A DNA stretch of 64,000 nt from Datisca glomerata (GCA_003255025.1 QANY01009110.1:1-64000), one strand, 5' to 3'; shown: positions 11,650 through 22,620, counted from the stretch's first letter. The notes: generated from the sequence alone by a model not told the origin. A program made the numbers and translations.

Positions 11650-11990
11650 CCAAAATGGAGACCTAAACGCTATCACTATATGGTGACTCGCCATTCAAGA
11701 CTAGCGTTTGGGTCCCAAATGCCAGTCATGGCTGCCGACTCGCCTACCATGATTCACGTTTGGGGTCTGCTGGTGGAGTTGAGGCCCCAAATGCCATGGT
11801 AACAGACGTTTGGCTCGTGTCCCAGTCACACAAGCCAGACGCCTATGCGTCTGGCGTTTGGGGCCCAAACGCCACCAGCAGAACCCAAACGCCAGTCATG
11901 GTAGATGAATCACCTATCATGACTGACGTTTGGGGCCTGCTAATCGCGTTGGGGAACCAAACGCTAGACACACAGAAGTTTGGTCACAAT
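11650..11990. repeat. Palindromic GGCGTTTGGG repeat cluster
   Basis: Many copies of GCGTTTGGG and its inverse CCCAAACGC are packed together. At 11835-11854 an 8-bp perfect stem (CCAGACGC / GCGTCTGG) flanks CTAT. It runs into a second palindrome at 11852-11874, with 11-bp arms TGGCGTTTGGG and CCCAAACGCCA around one G. The cluster is GC-richer than its surroundings. A related short block is at 6665-6690. Confidence 0.8.
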
Positions 11991-12849
11991 ACTCCCTATT
12001 GGATCGTGACACGCGCATGTCAACTTCTGAAGGGCGTAGCATTTGACTCGAGTAGAACTACATGGGTCGTAAGATATCAAATCGAAGCGTATTCAGAGAT
12101 CTACATGCGTGGCACAGCTCAGATTCAGGTTCAAAAAATACTGTTTTAAGTACTTTCGGAGGCCCGAAAACTGTTTTAGTCTCAATTTTAGGCTTTTTCA
12201 TAATTTCCGTCTCTTTTAATTTTTAGGGTTTTTATATACTTATAAATTAAAACTTAAATGGTTTTTTTCAAAACTTTATGGGTTATAAGGTTAAAATTTC
12301 AAATTTCAATATTCAATTTCAAACTTTTAGTAGATATGTTCGATTAATATATAGATCTGACCTTGAGGGTTATATGTGTTCGTCAAACCAATAAATAAGA
12401 TTTATCGACCATCATAACACAAAAGTATAACAACATTATATATGGTGAAACCTCAACCTGCTCGATACTTAACACAAAAGTACAACAACATTATCAATGA
12501 CAACATTTAACGAGTTTATGAATAAGTGTTCAATTGTATCGAGAATCATTTATTAATCCAATCTAATTTCACATAATAAGTGAGTATCATGAATGTTTGC
12601 ATTGAAATTATGACTTTTTCTCTTTTTATCAATGATTTTTCTGGTATACGGTAAATAATTACAAAAGTATCAATTTTAAGGAAAATTGTGAAGAATGGCG
12701 ATTAGAGCCATAGAAGTGGCGATTAGAAGCAAAAAATGGCAATTGGGAGGGAGACTGGAGATCACCTATTTGTACATGGTGTTTGAGGACTGAAATAGAC
12801 GATTTGAAGCATAAAACTAGCGCTTGGCTTTGCGATGCGATTAGGACCT

Positions 12850-13110
12850 TCATGATTGTTGTACGTATTTGGTGAATCTCTTCTAAGAATTATTATTCTG
12901 TACATAATTGGTGAACCCCTCTAAAAATTATTCTTTTGTACGTATTTGGTGAACCTCGCTACTTAATTGGTGAACCTCGCTACTTAATTGGTGAACCCCA
13001 GTATGTAATTGGTAAACTCCTCCAAGATTTATTCTTTTGTACGTATTTGGTGAAATCTACTATGCAATTGATGAACCCCAGTACATATTTGGTGAATCGA
13101 AAAGAAACCC
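12850..13110 (+). repeat. TTGGTGAACC minisatellite, right array of element 2
   Basis: About ten units such as GTACGTATTTGGTGAACCTC lie close to the right end of element 2, mirroring the arrays in element 1. They support a common origin for the two elements. Confidence 0.8.
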
Positions 13111-13248
13111 AGAAAAAAAAACTAAAACCTGCTACCTGCTGGGTTTTGTATAGCCCAGATTACTCCAAATGCAATCTAAGGGCCACAATAGCCCAATATC
13201 CATACCGTGAAATTTTTTCACGGCATGATAAAACTTTCCAACAAGTAG

Positions 13249-13370
13249 AGGCAGCAGGAACCTGGTAAATGTCTTTCTATTACAAAGAGAGACCTGTTAG
13301 GAAAGATCTGGTGCGATTCTAACCGCCTTAAGGCAAATATTAATGAGAAATATATCTCCACAAAATGTAG
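13249..13370. repeat. Segmental duplication, copy 1, block c
   Basis: The sister copy's GGCGGCAGGAAACTGGTCAA and CTATTACAAAGAGAGACG (31823-31878) match GGCAGCAGGAACCTGGTAAA and CTATTACAAAGAGAGACC here. Similarity fades after about 13370, where unrelated sequence begins. Confidence 0.75.
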
Positions 13371-15951
13371 ACTTTCTCTTAAGCCCGTTTGGTTGGGGAT
13401 ATCCCCGTAGTAAACTATGTGGTAAACTTATTTTTAACACTTTTTAACGTTTATTTTAATTATTCTCATTTCACATGATAAACTTATTTAATCTGATTAA
13501 ATAATAATCTCACATTAGTTTCCCTACATTTTCCCTCAAAAACATACTTTACCAAATAACTTTCACAATTCACTTACACACCTTACAGCACATCCATACA
13601 TTTTTCAAAGTAATTTTTATTTTCTCAAATTTATATAAAAATATCATTATTTATTTACATTTCTCCTACTTGATTTTGATATTTTATCTTCTTCAAGACC
13701 AAAGACTCACAAAAGTGTCATAAACTCCCAATCCTGGAATCCTACCAGATCCTTTTTATAGCCTCGTGGACGGACGAAAGAAAGGAAGTTACAGAACATG
13801 GCAGTGAAGGCTCGCGAAGTAGACTACAAACAACAAGCTTTTGAGCCCCCTAACCTTGCATATTATTAAAGCGCTAGCCGCCCTACAACTAGTATAGTAT
13901 AGTAGAGCAACCAGTTTCAAGTCTGACCTTCTTATTAGAGAAATGGGCACTTGTTCCAGTCTTGGTGGAACCTAACCCCTCCCGATACCAAAAATTAAGA
14001 TTTTTTTGTCCCTTCTGACCCTGTCCCACAAACCCGTCTCGGGATCATCCCGTGAGATTAAGATATATATGCTAATTGAGATGAATGATATAAAATATTA
14101 AGTTTGAAAATTTGAAGGATAGATAAACTCTTGATATATGTATAATTTAAAATATAAATAATTAAAATGCATATTAATAATATCAATTATTTTTTTGAAA
14201 TTAAAAGTTATTTCCTTCCCTCAAATAAATATTATTCATAATTTATCAATGTTTAAAAAATATTAAAGTTATGGAAAATGAGATTATAACATGATTATTT
14301 ATCACGTCTAACTTTCTGTCTGGAGTACTAGGCACGTGGGACAGGGCTGCGAATGGAGGTTTTCCCTCAATCATTTAATTAATTTGTTACTGTGTAAAAT
14401 AAAATCTATACAATATTTCATTCTATTAGAATCATAAATAATTATTATTAAAAAATTAAAAATATGACAAAAAAATTTAAAAATAAATAATTCTTACTTA
14501 CACGTCTACACACTTTATAAAATATCTATTTTTTCTCAAGTCTCCATAAAAAACTTAGCTCCATTGAATTTATTAGGTGTATGTATCATAGTTGTCAAAT
14601 TCATTTTGGGGTCATTTTATTTTTTTGAAAAAGTAAAACTTTCTAGATATTCCAGTGTTTTAGTATTCTATTTTAGAAAAAATATTTTAGACATATAAAT
14701 AATATTGTAAAATTTATTATTGGTAATTTAAGCAAGAAAAATTGTATTCCTATTGTATTTTGTTCATGTTCTAGAATCAGAATATTTTACCCGTTCCAAC
14801 TAGAGCGGAACAAAATTGATAACCATGATATGCATATTTACTGAAGAAAAATATATGTAAAGAAAAACTGTTATGTATTATTAAATATTTTATTGCATTA
14901 ATATAAATGACAGTTATTTATATCAGTTTATGTTTTTATATATATAAGAGAAAATTTAATCAAACACGGTATGAATTATTAAGATTTTTTACTAGTTTCC
15001 AATAGAGATCTATATACAATTTTGCTATGTGAACTTTGAACAGTTTATTATTGAATTTATTTGTACAGTGTAAGTAAAAAAATTATTTTACTTTTTGGTA
15101 TAGTGAGAGAAAAATAGTTGATTTGATTTTATTGGTACTGATCAAGGTTGTCAGAATTGTGATCCTACCTAAGATCATGGATCGTAAGATCCTACTATAT
15201 ACTATTAATATTATGAAAAAATATAATTTACTAAACTACATATAAAAATTCTTGAATATAGTTAATTAGTCAACAATAAATTTTACTGGTTTACTAAGTG
15301 TAATTTAAATATATAAATAACAACTTAAAATTGAACAGATTAAATGAACTTTATATTATTTTCTTATCAATACTTTACAAAATTAATGGTTAATGAGATC
15401 GTAAGATGTTGGTAGGATCGTAAGATCCTACCAATCTAAGACACGATCCTACCAATCTAAGACAAAAAAATAATAGGATCGTAAGATTCTCTCAATTTAA
15501 GATTTTACCTATGAGTCAGATCACGGGGGTTAAACATGATCGTAAAATCTTAAGATCCTACAATCCGGATCGGGAGTTTAACAATCATGGTGCATATAGT
15601 AAGATAATTAATTTATTAATGTGTAAAATAAAATATATAAAATATTTTATGTATTAGAATCTATAAATAATCATTGACAACAAATTAAAACTTAATAAAA
15701 AAAAGAAATTATAAATAATCAATAAATTTATTACTCTCATATTATTTATATAACTTTCCCAACAACTTTATTTAAGTTGCCTACATATCAAACAAGTTAT
15801 TCATATTTTTTCATCAACTTTTTCACTTAAACAAGTTGCCTGCACTGTTCTTAACAAAATTTTGGTTGATCTTAGATGCTTTGGCATTGAATGACTTTTA
15901 CACGTTTTCATTTAGCTCTTCTTTCACTACTAATAACTATTAAATTTTCAG
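13371..15951. other. AT-rich insert with MITE-like inverted repeats
   Basis: No gene is visible. Three foldback candidates are present. 14019-14346 is bounded by the 11-bp inverted repeat CCCTGTCCCAC / GTGGGACAGGG. 14586-14830 is bounded by CATAGTTGTCAAATTCATTT and an imperfect inverse of it ending TTGATAACCATGA. 15145-15595 is rich in GATCGTAAGATCCTACC and its inverse, with GTTGTCAGAATTGTGATC and an inverse-like end at TTTAACAATCATGG. Target duplications are not clear. Confidence 0.5.
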
Positions 15952-16176
15952 GGCATTGGTAAAGATTTGCCACTGGGAACTGTTGTGACAACACCGGAAA
16001 TAGCAAGTGTATTGGCCCAGAAAATTCAGTTTAACACCTTTGGTGGGAACCCAGTTTGCTCTGCTGGATCACATGCGATGCTTAGAGTTATTGATAAAGA
16101 GAAGAGCCAAGCTCATTGCGCAGATGTTGGTTCTCACTTGCTGGAGAGATTGAAAGCTCGTCAGGAAAGACTGAAA
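15952..16176 (+). pseudogene. Single exon of alanine-glyoxylate aminotransferase 2 (AGT2-like)
   Basis: The exon is in frame for 75 codons between an acceptor (TTTTCAG, ending 15951) and a donor (GTAAAT at 16177). It reads [20 protein letters not shown], and then [14 protein letters not shown], which matches class-III PLP aminotransferases of the mitochondrial AGT2 type. The PLP-binding lysine would lie just upstream of GIG in the family and is absent, as are all other exons. The fragment itself has no stop, so it was captured or duplicated fairly intact, but it is not a functional enzyme. Confidence 0.75.
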
Positions 16177-16639
16177 GTAAATATCCTTCATCTTTGGATT
16201 TAGATAATCCTTGTTTGGAAGTTAGATCTCTGATTGTGGCAGTGGCACTCTTCATATCAATTTGCCCTCCTCTCCACCAACTTTTTCACGACTTTAACCC
16301 TTTTTAATAATTACATGACCTTATTAAAGTTTAACATGATTTATCCTTATTTTTCATTCATGCATCTCTGATAAAACTATGCGAAACGGGAAGTACTGTC
16401 CGTTTTTTTTTCAAATGTCGTAACATGTGCTGCAAAACATTGAGCTTCTGATTTTTAATTTTAATTTTAACTTTGTTTGTGTATCTTTTGCTCTTGTTTC
16501 TTGTAAACAAGAAAAGAAAATAGTAGCTACAAACTTGTGTTATGGGATATCAGATGACAGATTATAAGCTTTATGCTTATATTTCTTATGATTTTCCTTT
16601 CCTCTTGTTGATATTATTGCTGTTGTTTAATTTTATTAG

Positions 16640-16915
16640 GTGTTATATTTGAAGGACGGGGACAAATCCGAGAAGCTCTTTCTGCTTATCAAGATAATCA
16701 TTGGTGCTCTGTTATCAAAATTGGGACCAAAGACTATACCATTTGCAAGGAGCTTGCTTTTAGACGTGCTTAGGATAGATCCGACCAACTATAAGGCTTG
16801 GTATGATTTGGGAATGGTTCACAAGAATGATGATCGAATAGTCGATGCCATAGACTGCTTACAGATCGCTTCGATGCTTGAACAAACCGATCCAATCGAA
16901 AGGTCCTATAAGTAA
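16640..16915 (+). pseudogene. Terminal exon of a TPR protein (NPG/NPGR-like)
   Basis: After TTTTATTAG the frame gives about 91 residues ending at a TAA. The core has ARSLLLDVLRIDPTNYKAWY, then DLGMVHKNDDRIVDAIDCLQ and ASMLEQTDPIE. The spacing W-x2-LG-x14-A is a tetratricopeptide repeat. The wording is close to the C-terminus of plant calmodulin-binding NPG1/NPGR proteins as I recall them. It lies about 460 bp after the AGT2 exon on the same strand, although these are unrelated genes. The source gene is tentative. Confidence 0.6.
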
Positions 16916-17099
16916 ATTTTTTTTTTCAGCTGGTACAGTAGGATCCATAAAAAATCACAGATATTTTTTTTTAATTTTCTTCTGATGTATTTGTTGAACA
17001 TTACTTTATGGCTTCTCATATTTTATTGATAGTATATAAATCCTTAGAGTTTAGTGTTTTGTATATGTTTTTATTAATTTGATATCTTCAGATAAATTG

Positions 17100-17545
17100 T
17101 AATTAGGTCGTAATAATGACAATGAATGACATGACCCGAAGAAAAAACGTGGTAATACTAAAGAAGGTTATGACAACGGTAATTGTTTTTATGACGGTGG
17201 TACAAAAATTGTCGTAACAATCTCCAAAAAACATAGAGGTGCTTCACTTCTCACGACGTCATATATAACCGTCGTTGTCAATCATTTTAAGTTTTACGAG
17301 GGCATACAAAAATAACATGACGTTTTTCCTCGTAAGCGTCGTGATAGGGTTAACCAGTTAAGGCATTTATGGAAAATACCCTCGTTGTAAATATGATGTC
17401 TTACGTCATTTTTTTCCTATAATTGTGTAATGTAAATAAAATATTAAACGACACTCATATAGACGGCGGTGAATCCCCACCGTGTATACATTTTTACAAC
17501 GGCTATTTATCGTCGTAAAAGGATACACGAATCTAAATTAATAAT
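17100..17545. repeat. Subterminal-type ACGGT/CGTCGTAA repeats
   Basis: Motifs such as GACAACGGTAAT, ATGACGGTGGTAC, AACCGTCGTTGTC, ACGGCGGTGAATCCCCACCG and TATCGTCGTAAAAGG recur in both orientations. Clusters like this sit near the ends of CACTA-type DNA transposons, but I see no CACTA terminus, so only the repeat character is claimed. Confidence 0.45.
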
Positions 17546-17687
17546 TTAAAAGCTAAACAATTTTAGAATTAAGATTTACTTTAACCCAAAAGCTCCGCCT
17601 TTTACCGTTTTTTTCCCCGAATTATTTGATTACATAAACACAACAGTAACCAAATGACAGTAGTCGAGAATAAGTGGCACACTCATG

Positions 17688-17951
17688 TCTATAGCTTCTT
17701 TTGGTCTCATCTCAAGTTTTATTTGTTCTTCTTTGCTGATTTCGTACTTTGTCTATTCCTGATTCTGTAACAACAATTTGTCGATATTTATAAGTGCAAT
17801 TGTCTTACAAAATTCGAGTACAGCAGGCCCTTTATCATATACTCTTTTACATTTGTGGGTAAGAAATATGCCAATTTGAACTTTACCTGACTGACTAACA
17901 GACATATTATATACATCAGAATGGTTTGTAGGATAGCCTGAAGTTTTTCGG
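17688..17951 (-). pseudogene. Duplicated exon fragment of unknown gene, copy 1 (block d)
   Basis: This matches 32258-32522 almost base for base. On the minus strand the later part reads GPAVLEFCKTIALINIDKLL, as in copy 2. The upstream part is in another frame because one base is missing in the run read as CCCTTTATC (about 17830), where copy 2 has CCCCTCTATC. I do not recognise the protein family. It is the last shared block of the segmental duplication. Confidence 0.6.
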
Positions 17952-18039
17952 TTGATTCCGGTTCGATTTATTTCTGGTTTCGTCGACAATTTGATTTTTT
18001 GATCTAAGTCTTGGTTTTGCATCATTACTCTAGTGGTGT

Positions 18040-18600
18040 TGAAGATGACTTCTGAGAATGAATTGACTCTGAACAATGTCCTGTATGTACCTAAAATCTG
18101 AAAGAACCTTGTGTCTGGTTCACTGTTGAATAACTATGGATTTCGTATGGTATTTGAGTCAAACAAAATTATTTTGTCGAGAGCGAAATGTATGTGGGTT
18201 ATGTGAGTGATGGATGTTCAAACTCAATGTAATGACTTTGGTCAAACCCGATATTAATAAAGATAGTTCTTCTGCTTATTTGCTTGAGTCTTTCAATTTA
18301 TGGCATGGTAGACTATGTCATGGTATTCTGATACTTTGCGTAAATTAATTAACTTAGATCATTTACCAACATTTCAAATTGATTCAAATCACAAGTGTGA
18401 AACTTGTGTCGAGGTTAAATTAACGATGACATCATTTTAACGTGTTGAAAGAAACATCAAACCATTTGATTTAATTCACAGTGATATATGTAATTTAAAA
18501 TTTGTACAAACAACAAGTGGTAAAAATTATTTTTACTTTTGTTGATGATAGCACAAAATACTATTATATATATTTGCTAAAGAGCAAGGAGTAAGGGATA
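18040..18600 (+). pseudogene. Copia GAG-pre-integrase / integrase fragment
   Basis: Plus-strand translation with several stops gives ELTLNNVLYVPKI, LVSGSLLNNYGFRMVFES, then LWHGRLCHG and HKCETCVEVK, the zinc-binding part of GAG-pre-integrase. PFDLIHSDICN and TTSGKNYF follow, the start of a Ty1/copia integrase core. It stops near 18600 without RT or LTR. It has the opposite orientation to the copia element to its right and is separate from it. Confidence 0.75.
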
Positions 18601-19035
18601 TATATAGATATTATTCTATTTTCTTAATTTTCTCTTAGAGTTTTGTCTCACAATAGTCATTCTCAAATTTCTAGATCTCATGCGTTGAGTACATCTAGAG
18701 ATAGAAAAGTGTCTTTGATTTATTTTACGTGCCCACGCCCAACCTAGTGTGTTTGAGGATTGACTTGAAAGATTTTGGTGTGGATCTTACAAGTTCACTG
18801 TTTGCAAGGACTCTTGATAAGATAACAAGAGGTATAACTCTTATCTTTGTATATCTTAGATATAATGTATAGATATATAATGGATCTGATGAGAAGAAAT
18901 GTGTTTCGTTTAAAAGTTTTTTTTAACTATAGAGTCGCAATTATTTTTGTTCAATCGATAAAGTTTTAATTTTTTAAAGCCACGCCTCCACTGATTCCAA
19001 CAAAAAATAAGTTGATACAAAGGAAACCCCGAATC
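18601..19035. other. AT-rich spacer, no gene seen
   Basis: Nothing coding is recognisable. It lies between the plus-strand copia fragment and the truncated LTR of the minus-strand copia element. Confidence 0.4.
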
Positions 19036-19320
19036 TTCTTGGCAATCAAACAATGTCCATCTCTCTTTCTTATTCACGAGGCTTCACCCTCACTCTCTCA
19101 GTCTCACTTTTCTCTCTCTCGTAACTAACTCAATCATTACCATTATGATATATTACCTCAGAATAATACACACACACGCACTCCAAACAGATCTTGGAGG
19201 AAGCATTTGATTTAGCCAAGACACTGTCCACAGCCAATACAAAAGGTACTTTGATAACTAACTTATCCAACCTGACAGCTACATACTCAAAATGAGCTAG
19301 ACCACTACAGTTGACTCACA
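19036..19320 (-). repeat. 3' LTR of copia B, truncated
   Basis: The 285 bp match 23620-23911 of the 5' LTR, sharing TTCTTGGCAATCAAACA, TTTCTCTCTCTCGTAACTAA and AATACAAAAGGTAC. The first 259 bp of the other LTR (on the plus map) have no counterpart. Just inside, 19321-19333 read on the minus strand is AAGGTGGAGAATT, a plausible polypurine tract directly before TGTGAGTC. Confidence 0.85.
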
Positions 19321-19395
19321 AATTCTCCACCTTGTATCAATCTTAAGAGTGTTTTCCAATCATAAAGCAACTTTGACAGTAATCTATAAAATTAA

Positions 19396-19941
19396 TCAGT
19401 GAATAGGGGACATGACATTTAACAAGTTTAAACATTTCCTAAACTTGTTGGATGTCACTATCTTGGTTATCTTATCTGCAGCATTGTCTTCAGTGTGAAT
19501 CTTGTTTATAGATACTTTTCCTGAAGTAACAATATCTCTGATAAAGTGAAGCCTAACATCTATGTGTTTAGTCCTTTCATGATGCATATGATTCTTTGAC
19601 AAATGTATTGCACTTTGATTGTCACAATAGAATGTTACCCTGTCCTGTTTAACTCCTAGTTCATTGATGAGACCTTGAAGCCACAAAGTTTCTTTGATAG
19701 CTTCAGTGGCAGCAATGTACTCAGTCTCAGTTGTGGATAGAGCGACAACAGGTTGTAGGGTAGCTTTCCAGCTAATTGTACAACCATACAAGGTAAACAC
19801 ATAACATGTTAGAGACCTCATTTTATCAAGATCACTTGCAAAATTAGAGTCCACATATTCCACTAAAGGTTCGAAGTTTTCTATGCCCTTTAGTATTTCA
19901 AACCAAAACCAATTGTTCCCTTGAGGTATCTTAATACCCAC
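19396..19941 (-). pseudogene. RNase H of copia B
   Basis: 181 residues are open to the natural stop. Motifs include YVDSNFASDLDKMRSLTCYV, TTETEYIAATEAIKETLWL, FYCDNQSAIHLSKN, and ERTKHIDVRLHFIRD. The D-E-D set typical of copia RNase H is present. It is the best-preserved part of the element, but it lacks continuity with RT because of breaks at 19942-20273. Confidence 0.88.
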
Positions 19942-20273
19942 TTCACTGCTTCCTAATGAGTCTTCCCAGGTTTAGACATAAACCTGCTAACGAGGCTAGC
20001 TGCATACGCCAAATCTGGTCTAGTGCACACCATTGAATACATTAAACTACCTGCTGCACTAGATTTAGGAATATTCTCCATGTAGCCTCTTTCTTCCTCA
20101 GATTTAGGTGACATTCTAGATGAGATCTAAAAAAGTGCAGCCAAGGGTGATTGAACAGGTTTGGAGTCTGCCATCTTAAACCTTTCAAGAATCTTTACTG
20201 TATAATCCCTTTGAGATACATGCATACGAAAACTTCTTTTGTCTCTTAGAATATTCATTCCTAAGATCTTCAT

Positions 20274-21368
20274 CTAAAACTCCCTATTGAGTTGCAGTTT
20301 TAGTTTAGTAATTTCAGCCATATCAGATGAAGCAATTAACATGTCATCTACATATAGCATTAAGGAAATATTGGGATGACCTGTTATACATCTACAATAT
20401 ACACAACTATCATATATGCTCCTTGTGTACTTATTTCTCAGCATAAAATCATCAAACCTCAAATACAATTGCCTTGGACTTTGTTTCAGCCCATAAAGTG
20501 ATCTATGAAGTAAGCAAACATTATTTTCATTACCTCTAATAGTAAATCCATCTGGTTGAGTAATGTAGATCCTCTCTTCTAGATTTCCATATAGAAAGGC
20601 AGTTTTCACATCTATTTGCTCCAGCTCCAGACCAAACTAAGTAACAATTTCCAGTAAAACTCTTATTGATGTGTGTTTCACCACAGGGGAGAAAATTACT
20701 GTGTAATCAATTCCCTTTCTTTGAGAGAGTCCTTTAGCCACCAACATTGCCTTGAATATAGGGTTTTCAACTCCTGAAATACCCTCATTCCTTTTGAAGA
20801 TCCACTTACAACCAACAATCCTTTGATTTGTAGGTTTGTTCACAAGTGTCCAGGTATGATTCTGTAATAGAGAAGACATTTCTTCTTTCATTGCATTTAT
20901 CCAGTTTTGTCTGTCCTTGCTCCTGATTTCTTCTTGGCAATTTTTGGGTTCATTTTTAGCAATGTCCTCAGCTACTATCAAAGCAAAAGATATTAGATTA
21001 GTATACTCATATCTCATGAGTGCTTTTTTAGGTCTCCTTATTTTATCCCTTGCTAGAAGATAAGTGTCTAAGTCATCATGCTCTTCATAAATCTCTTCAT
21101 TGATCACAACATTTTCTGGTTCCAGCGATTGATTAGAGACTTCATCAGATTCATGATTGTAATTTTCCAACTCATCTTCAAGCTCCACCTTAAAACCAAC
21201 TCCTACTCCTTTTGAGCTTTCACCTTGGCTTACTAGTGGCTTTGAGCCATCCATGTACATTTCATCCTCTCTGAATGTTCCATCTCTGCTATTAAAGCAT
21301 CTTGAACGTTTTTCGTCTAAGTGCCACAACTTGTAGCCATTCACCCCTTCTGTATAGCCAATGAACAC
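20274..21368 (-). pseudogene. Integrase C-terminus and reverse transcriptase of copia B
   Basis: 20637-21368 covers the integrase tail (FIGYTEGVNGYKLW, then an acidic linker) and the RT start (WINAMKEEMSSLLQNHTW, VGCKWIFKRN). 20274-20609 continues with MKTAFLYGNLEERIYITQPD, SLYGLKQSPRQLYLRFDDF and the catalytic LMLYVDDMLIASS. A stop at 20637-20639 and lesions at 20030-20273 interrupt it. Confidence 0.87.
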
Positions 21369-21787
21369 ACATCTTTTGGCTCCTGGTTCAAGTTTGCCTT
21401 CCTTGACATGTGCATAAGCTACACAGCCAAAAACCTTTAGGTTTCATAAGTTGGAGATGTTCGTGACCACACTTATTATGGTGTTTTGAAGTTTAAAGCA
21501 GTTGATGGACATCTGTTTATCAGATAAATTGTTGTGTTTATAGCTTCTACACAAAACTTCTAAGGTAGATTTGCATATGACAACATGCACCTCACTCTTT
21601 CAAGTAGGGTTCCGTTCATTCTCTTTGCTAAGCCATTTTGCTAAGGTGTATTGGGAATTGTTCTGTGCCTCACTAGTCATTCTTCTTTATAAAGCTTACT
21701 GAAACTCTCATTCAAATACTCAAGGCCATTGTCTGTTCTTAGCTTTTTCACCTTCTTGCTAGTTTGAAGCTCCACCATTCTCTTCCA

Positions 21788-22418
21788 TTATTTGAACTTT
21801 AAGAAAGCTTCATCTTTGGATTTAAGAATGTATAGCCGAACTTTCCTGGAACAGTCATTAATGATTGGAATGAAGTACTTACCACCTCCCAATGTTTCTG
21901 TTCTAGATGGTCCCCAAAGATTAGAGTGCACATAGCTCAGAACTTCCTCAGTTGTGTGTATAGAAGACCCAAACTTCACCTCGGTTTCCTTCCCAATTAT
22001 GCAGTGTTCACAAAACTCAAGATTTCCAAGTTTGTCACCCCATAACAATCCTTGTTTCTGAAGTTCTTGCAGTCCCCTTTCGCTTACATGGCCAAGTCTT
22101 ATGTCCCATAATTATGTTTTCTTTATTTTTGGAGTAGTAATTGCTGCTAATGAACCAACTATATTGCTTCCTTGAAGCACAAACAAGCCATTTTCCCTGA
22201 TGCCCTTCATAATAACCATTACTCCTTTGAATATTTTCTAGTACAATTCTCACTTCAGTGAGAATTTTCTCTTCTCCATCATGAGTTTGAATTCTGATAC
22301 TGCCTATACCAGTTACTCTGCATTCATCACCTAGGAGAACTTTACCATCTTCTATTTCTTTAAAGGTTTCAAACCATTCTCTGCTTGGAGACACGTGGAA
22401 TGAACATCCAGAGTCCAA
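21788..22418 (-). pseudogene. Protease, GAG-pre-integrase and integrase core of copia B
   Basis: The minus-strand 22035-22418 frame begins MDSGCSFHVSP. D-S-G is the active site of copia aspartic protease. 21788-22048 has CEHCIIGKETEVKF, the zinc-binding end of pre-integrase, and YVHSNLWGPS and INDCSRKVRLYIL of the integrase core. The two pieces are in different frames. Farther along (21370-21790) more integrase is visible with stops. Confidence 0.82.
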
Positions 22419-22539
22419 AATCCACTACTTACCAAAGTTCTTTGTTGCAGCCACCAAAACATCTGCATTGGCATAACCTTCTTCAAGTACAGCATCACTA
22501 TCAGTAGTGTCTTTTTCTTTTGACTCCTTCTTCCTTTTA

Positions 22540-22620
22540 GGGCATAGTCTTATGATATGTCATTCTTCATGACAATAGTATCATTTGACTTATTTCCTCC
22601 CTTTGATTTAGATATGGATT
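22540..22620 (-). pseudogene. Zinc-knuckle remnant of copia B gag
   Basis: Read on the minus strand the codons give stop, Y, Y, C, HEEWHIIRLC. This is a CCHC knuckle (C-x2-C-x4-H-x4-C) with the first Cys codon now TGA. It lies between gag and protease as expected. The knuckle binds RNA in functional gags. Confidence 0.6.

Larger units (their letters stand above)
8144..13239. mobile_element. Pack-MULE-like element 2 (5.1 kb)
   Basis: A perfect 9-bp duplication, AACAAGTAG, flanks it (8135-8143 and 13240-13248). The sister locus has one copy (31795-31803). The termini are degenerate inverted repeats: the left has AATGCCGAGACATTTTTTCC, and the right read inward has CATGCCGTGAAAAAATTTCA. Inside are a pyrimidine-rich leader with a telo-box, a copia RNase H tail, an exon resembling the sucrase/ferredoxin-like family, minisatellites shared with element 1, and palindromic GGCGTTTGGG repeats. 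No transposase is recognisable. Capturing host fragments between Mutator-type ends is what defines a Pack-MULE; that label is inference from the ends, the duplication and the cargo. Confidence 0.72.

Noticed and set aside
11760..12149. 129-codon plus-strand open frame
   Set aside because: It runs through palindromic GGCGTTTGGG repeats, which keep frames open by repetition. There is no protein-like motif.
17100..17545. CACTA transposon
   Set aside because: Only subterminal-like repeats are visible. There are no CACTA ends and no transposase.
13371..17687. Helitron carrying the AGT2 and TPR exons
   Set aside because: I could not find a TC start, a CTRR end or a terminal hairpin, so the carrier is left unnamed.
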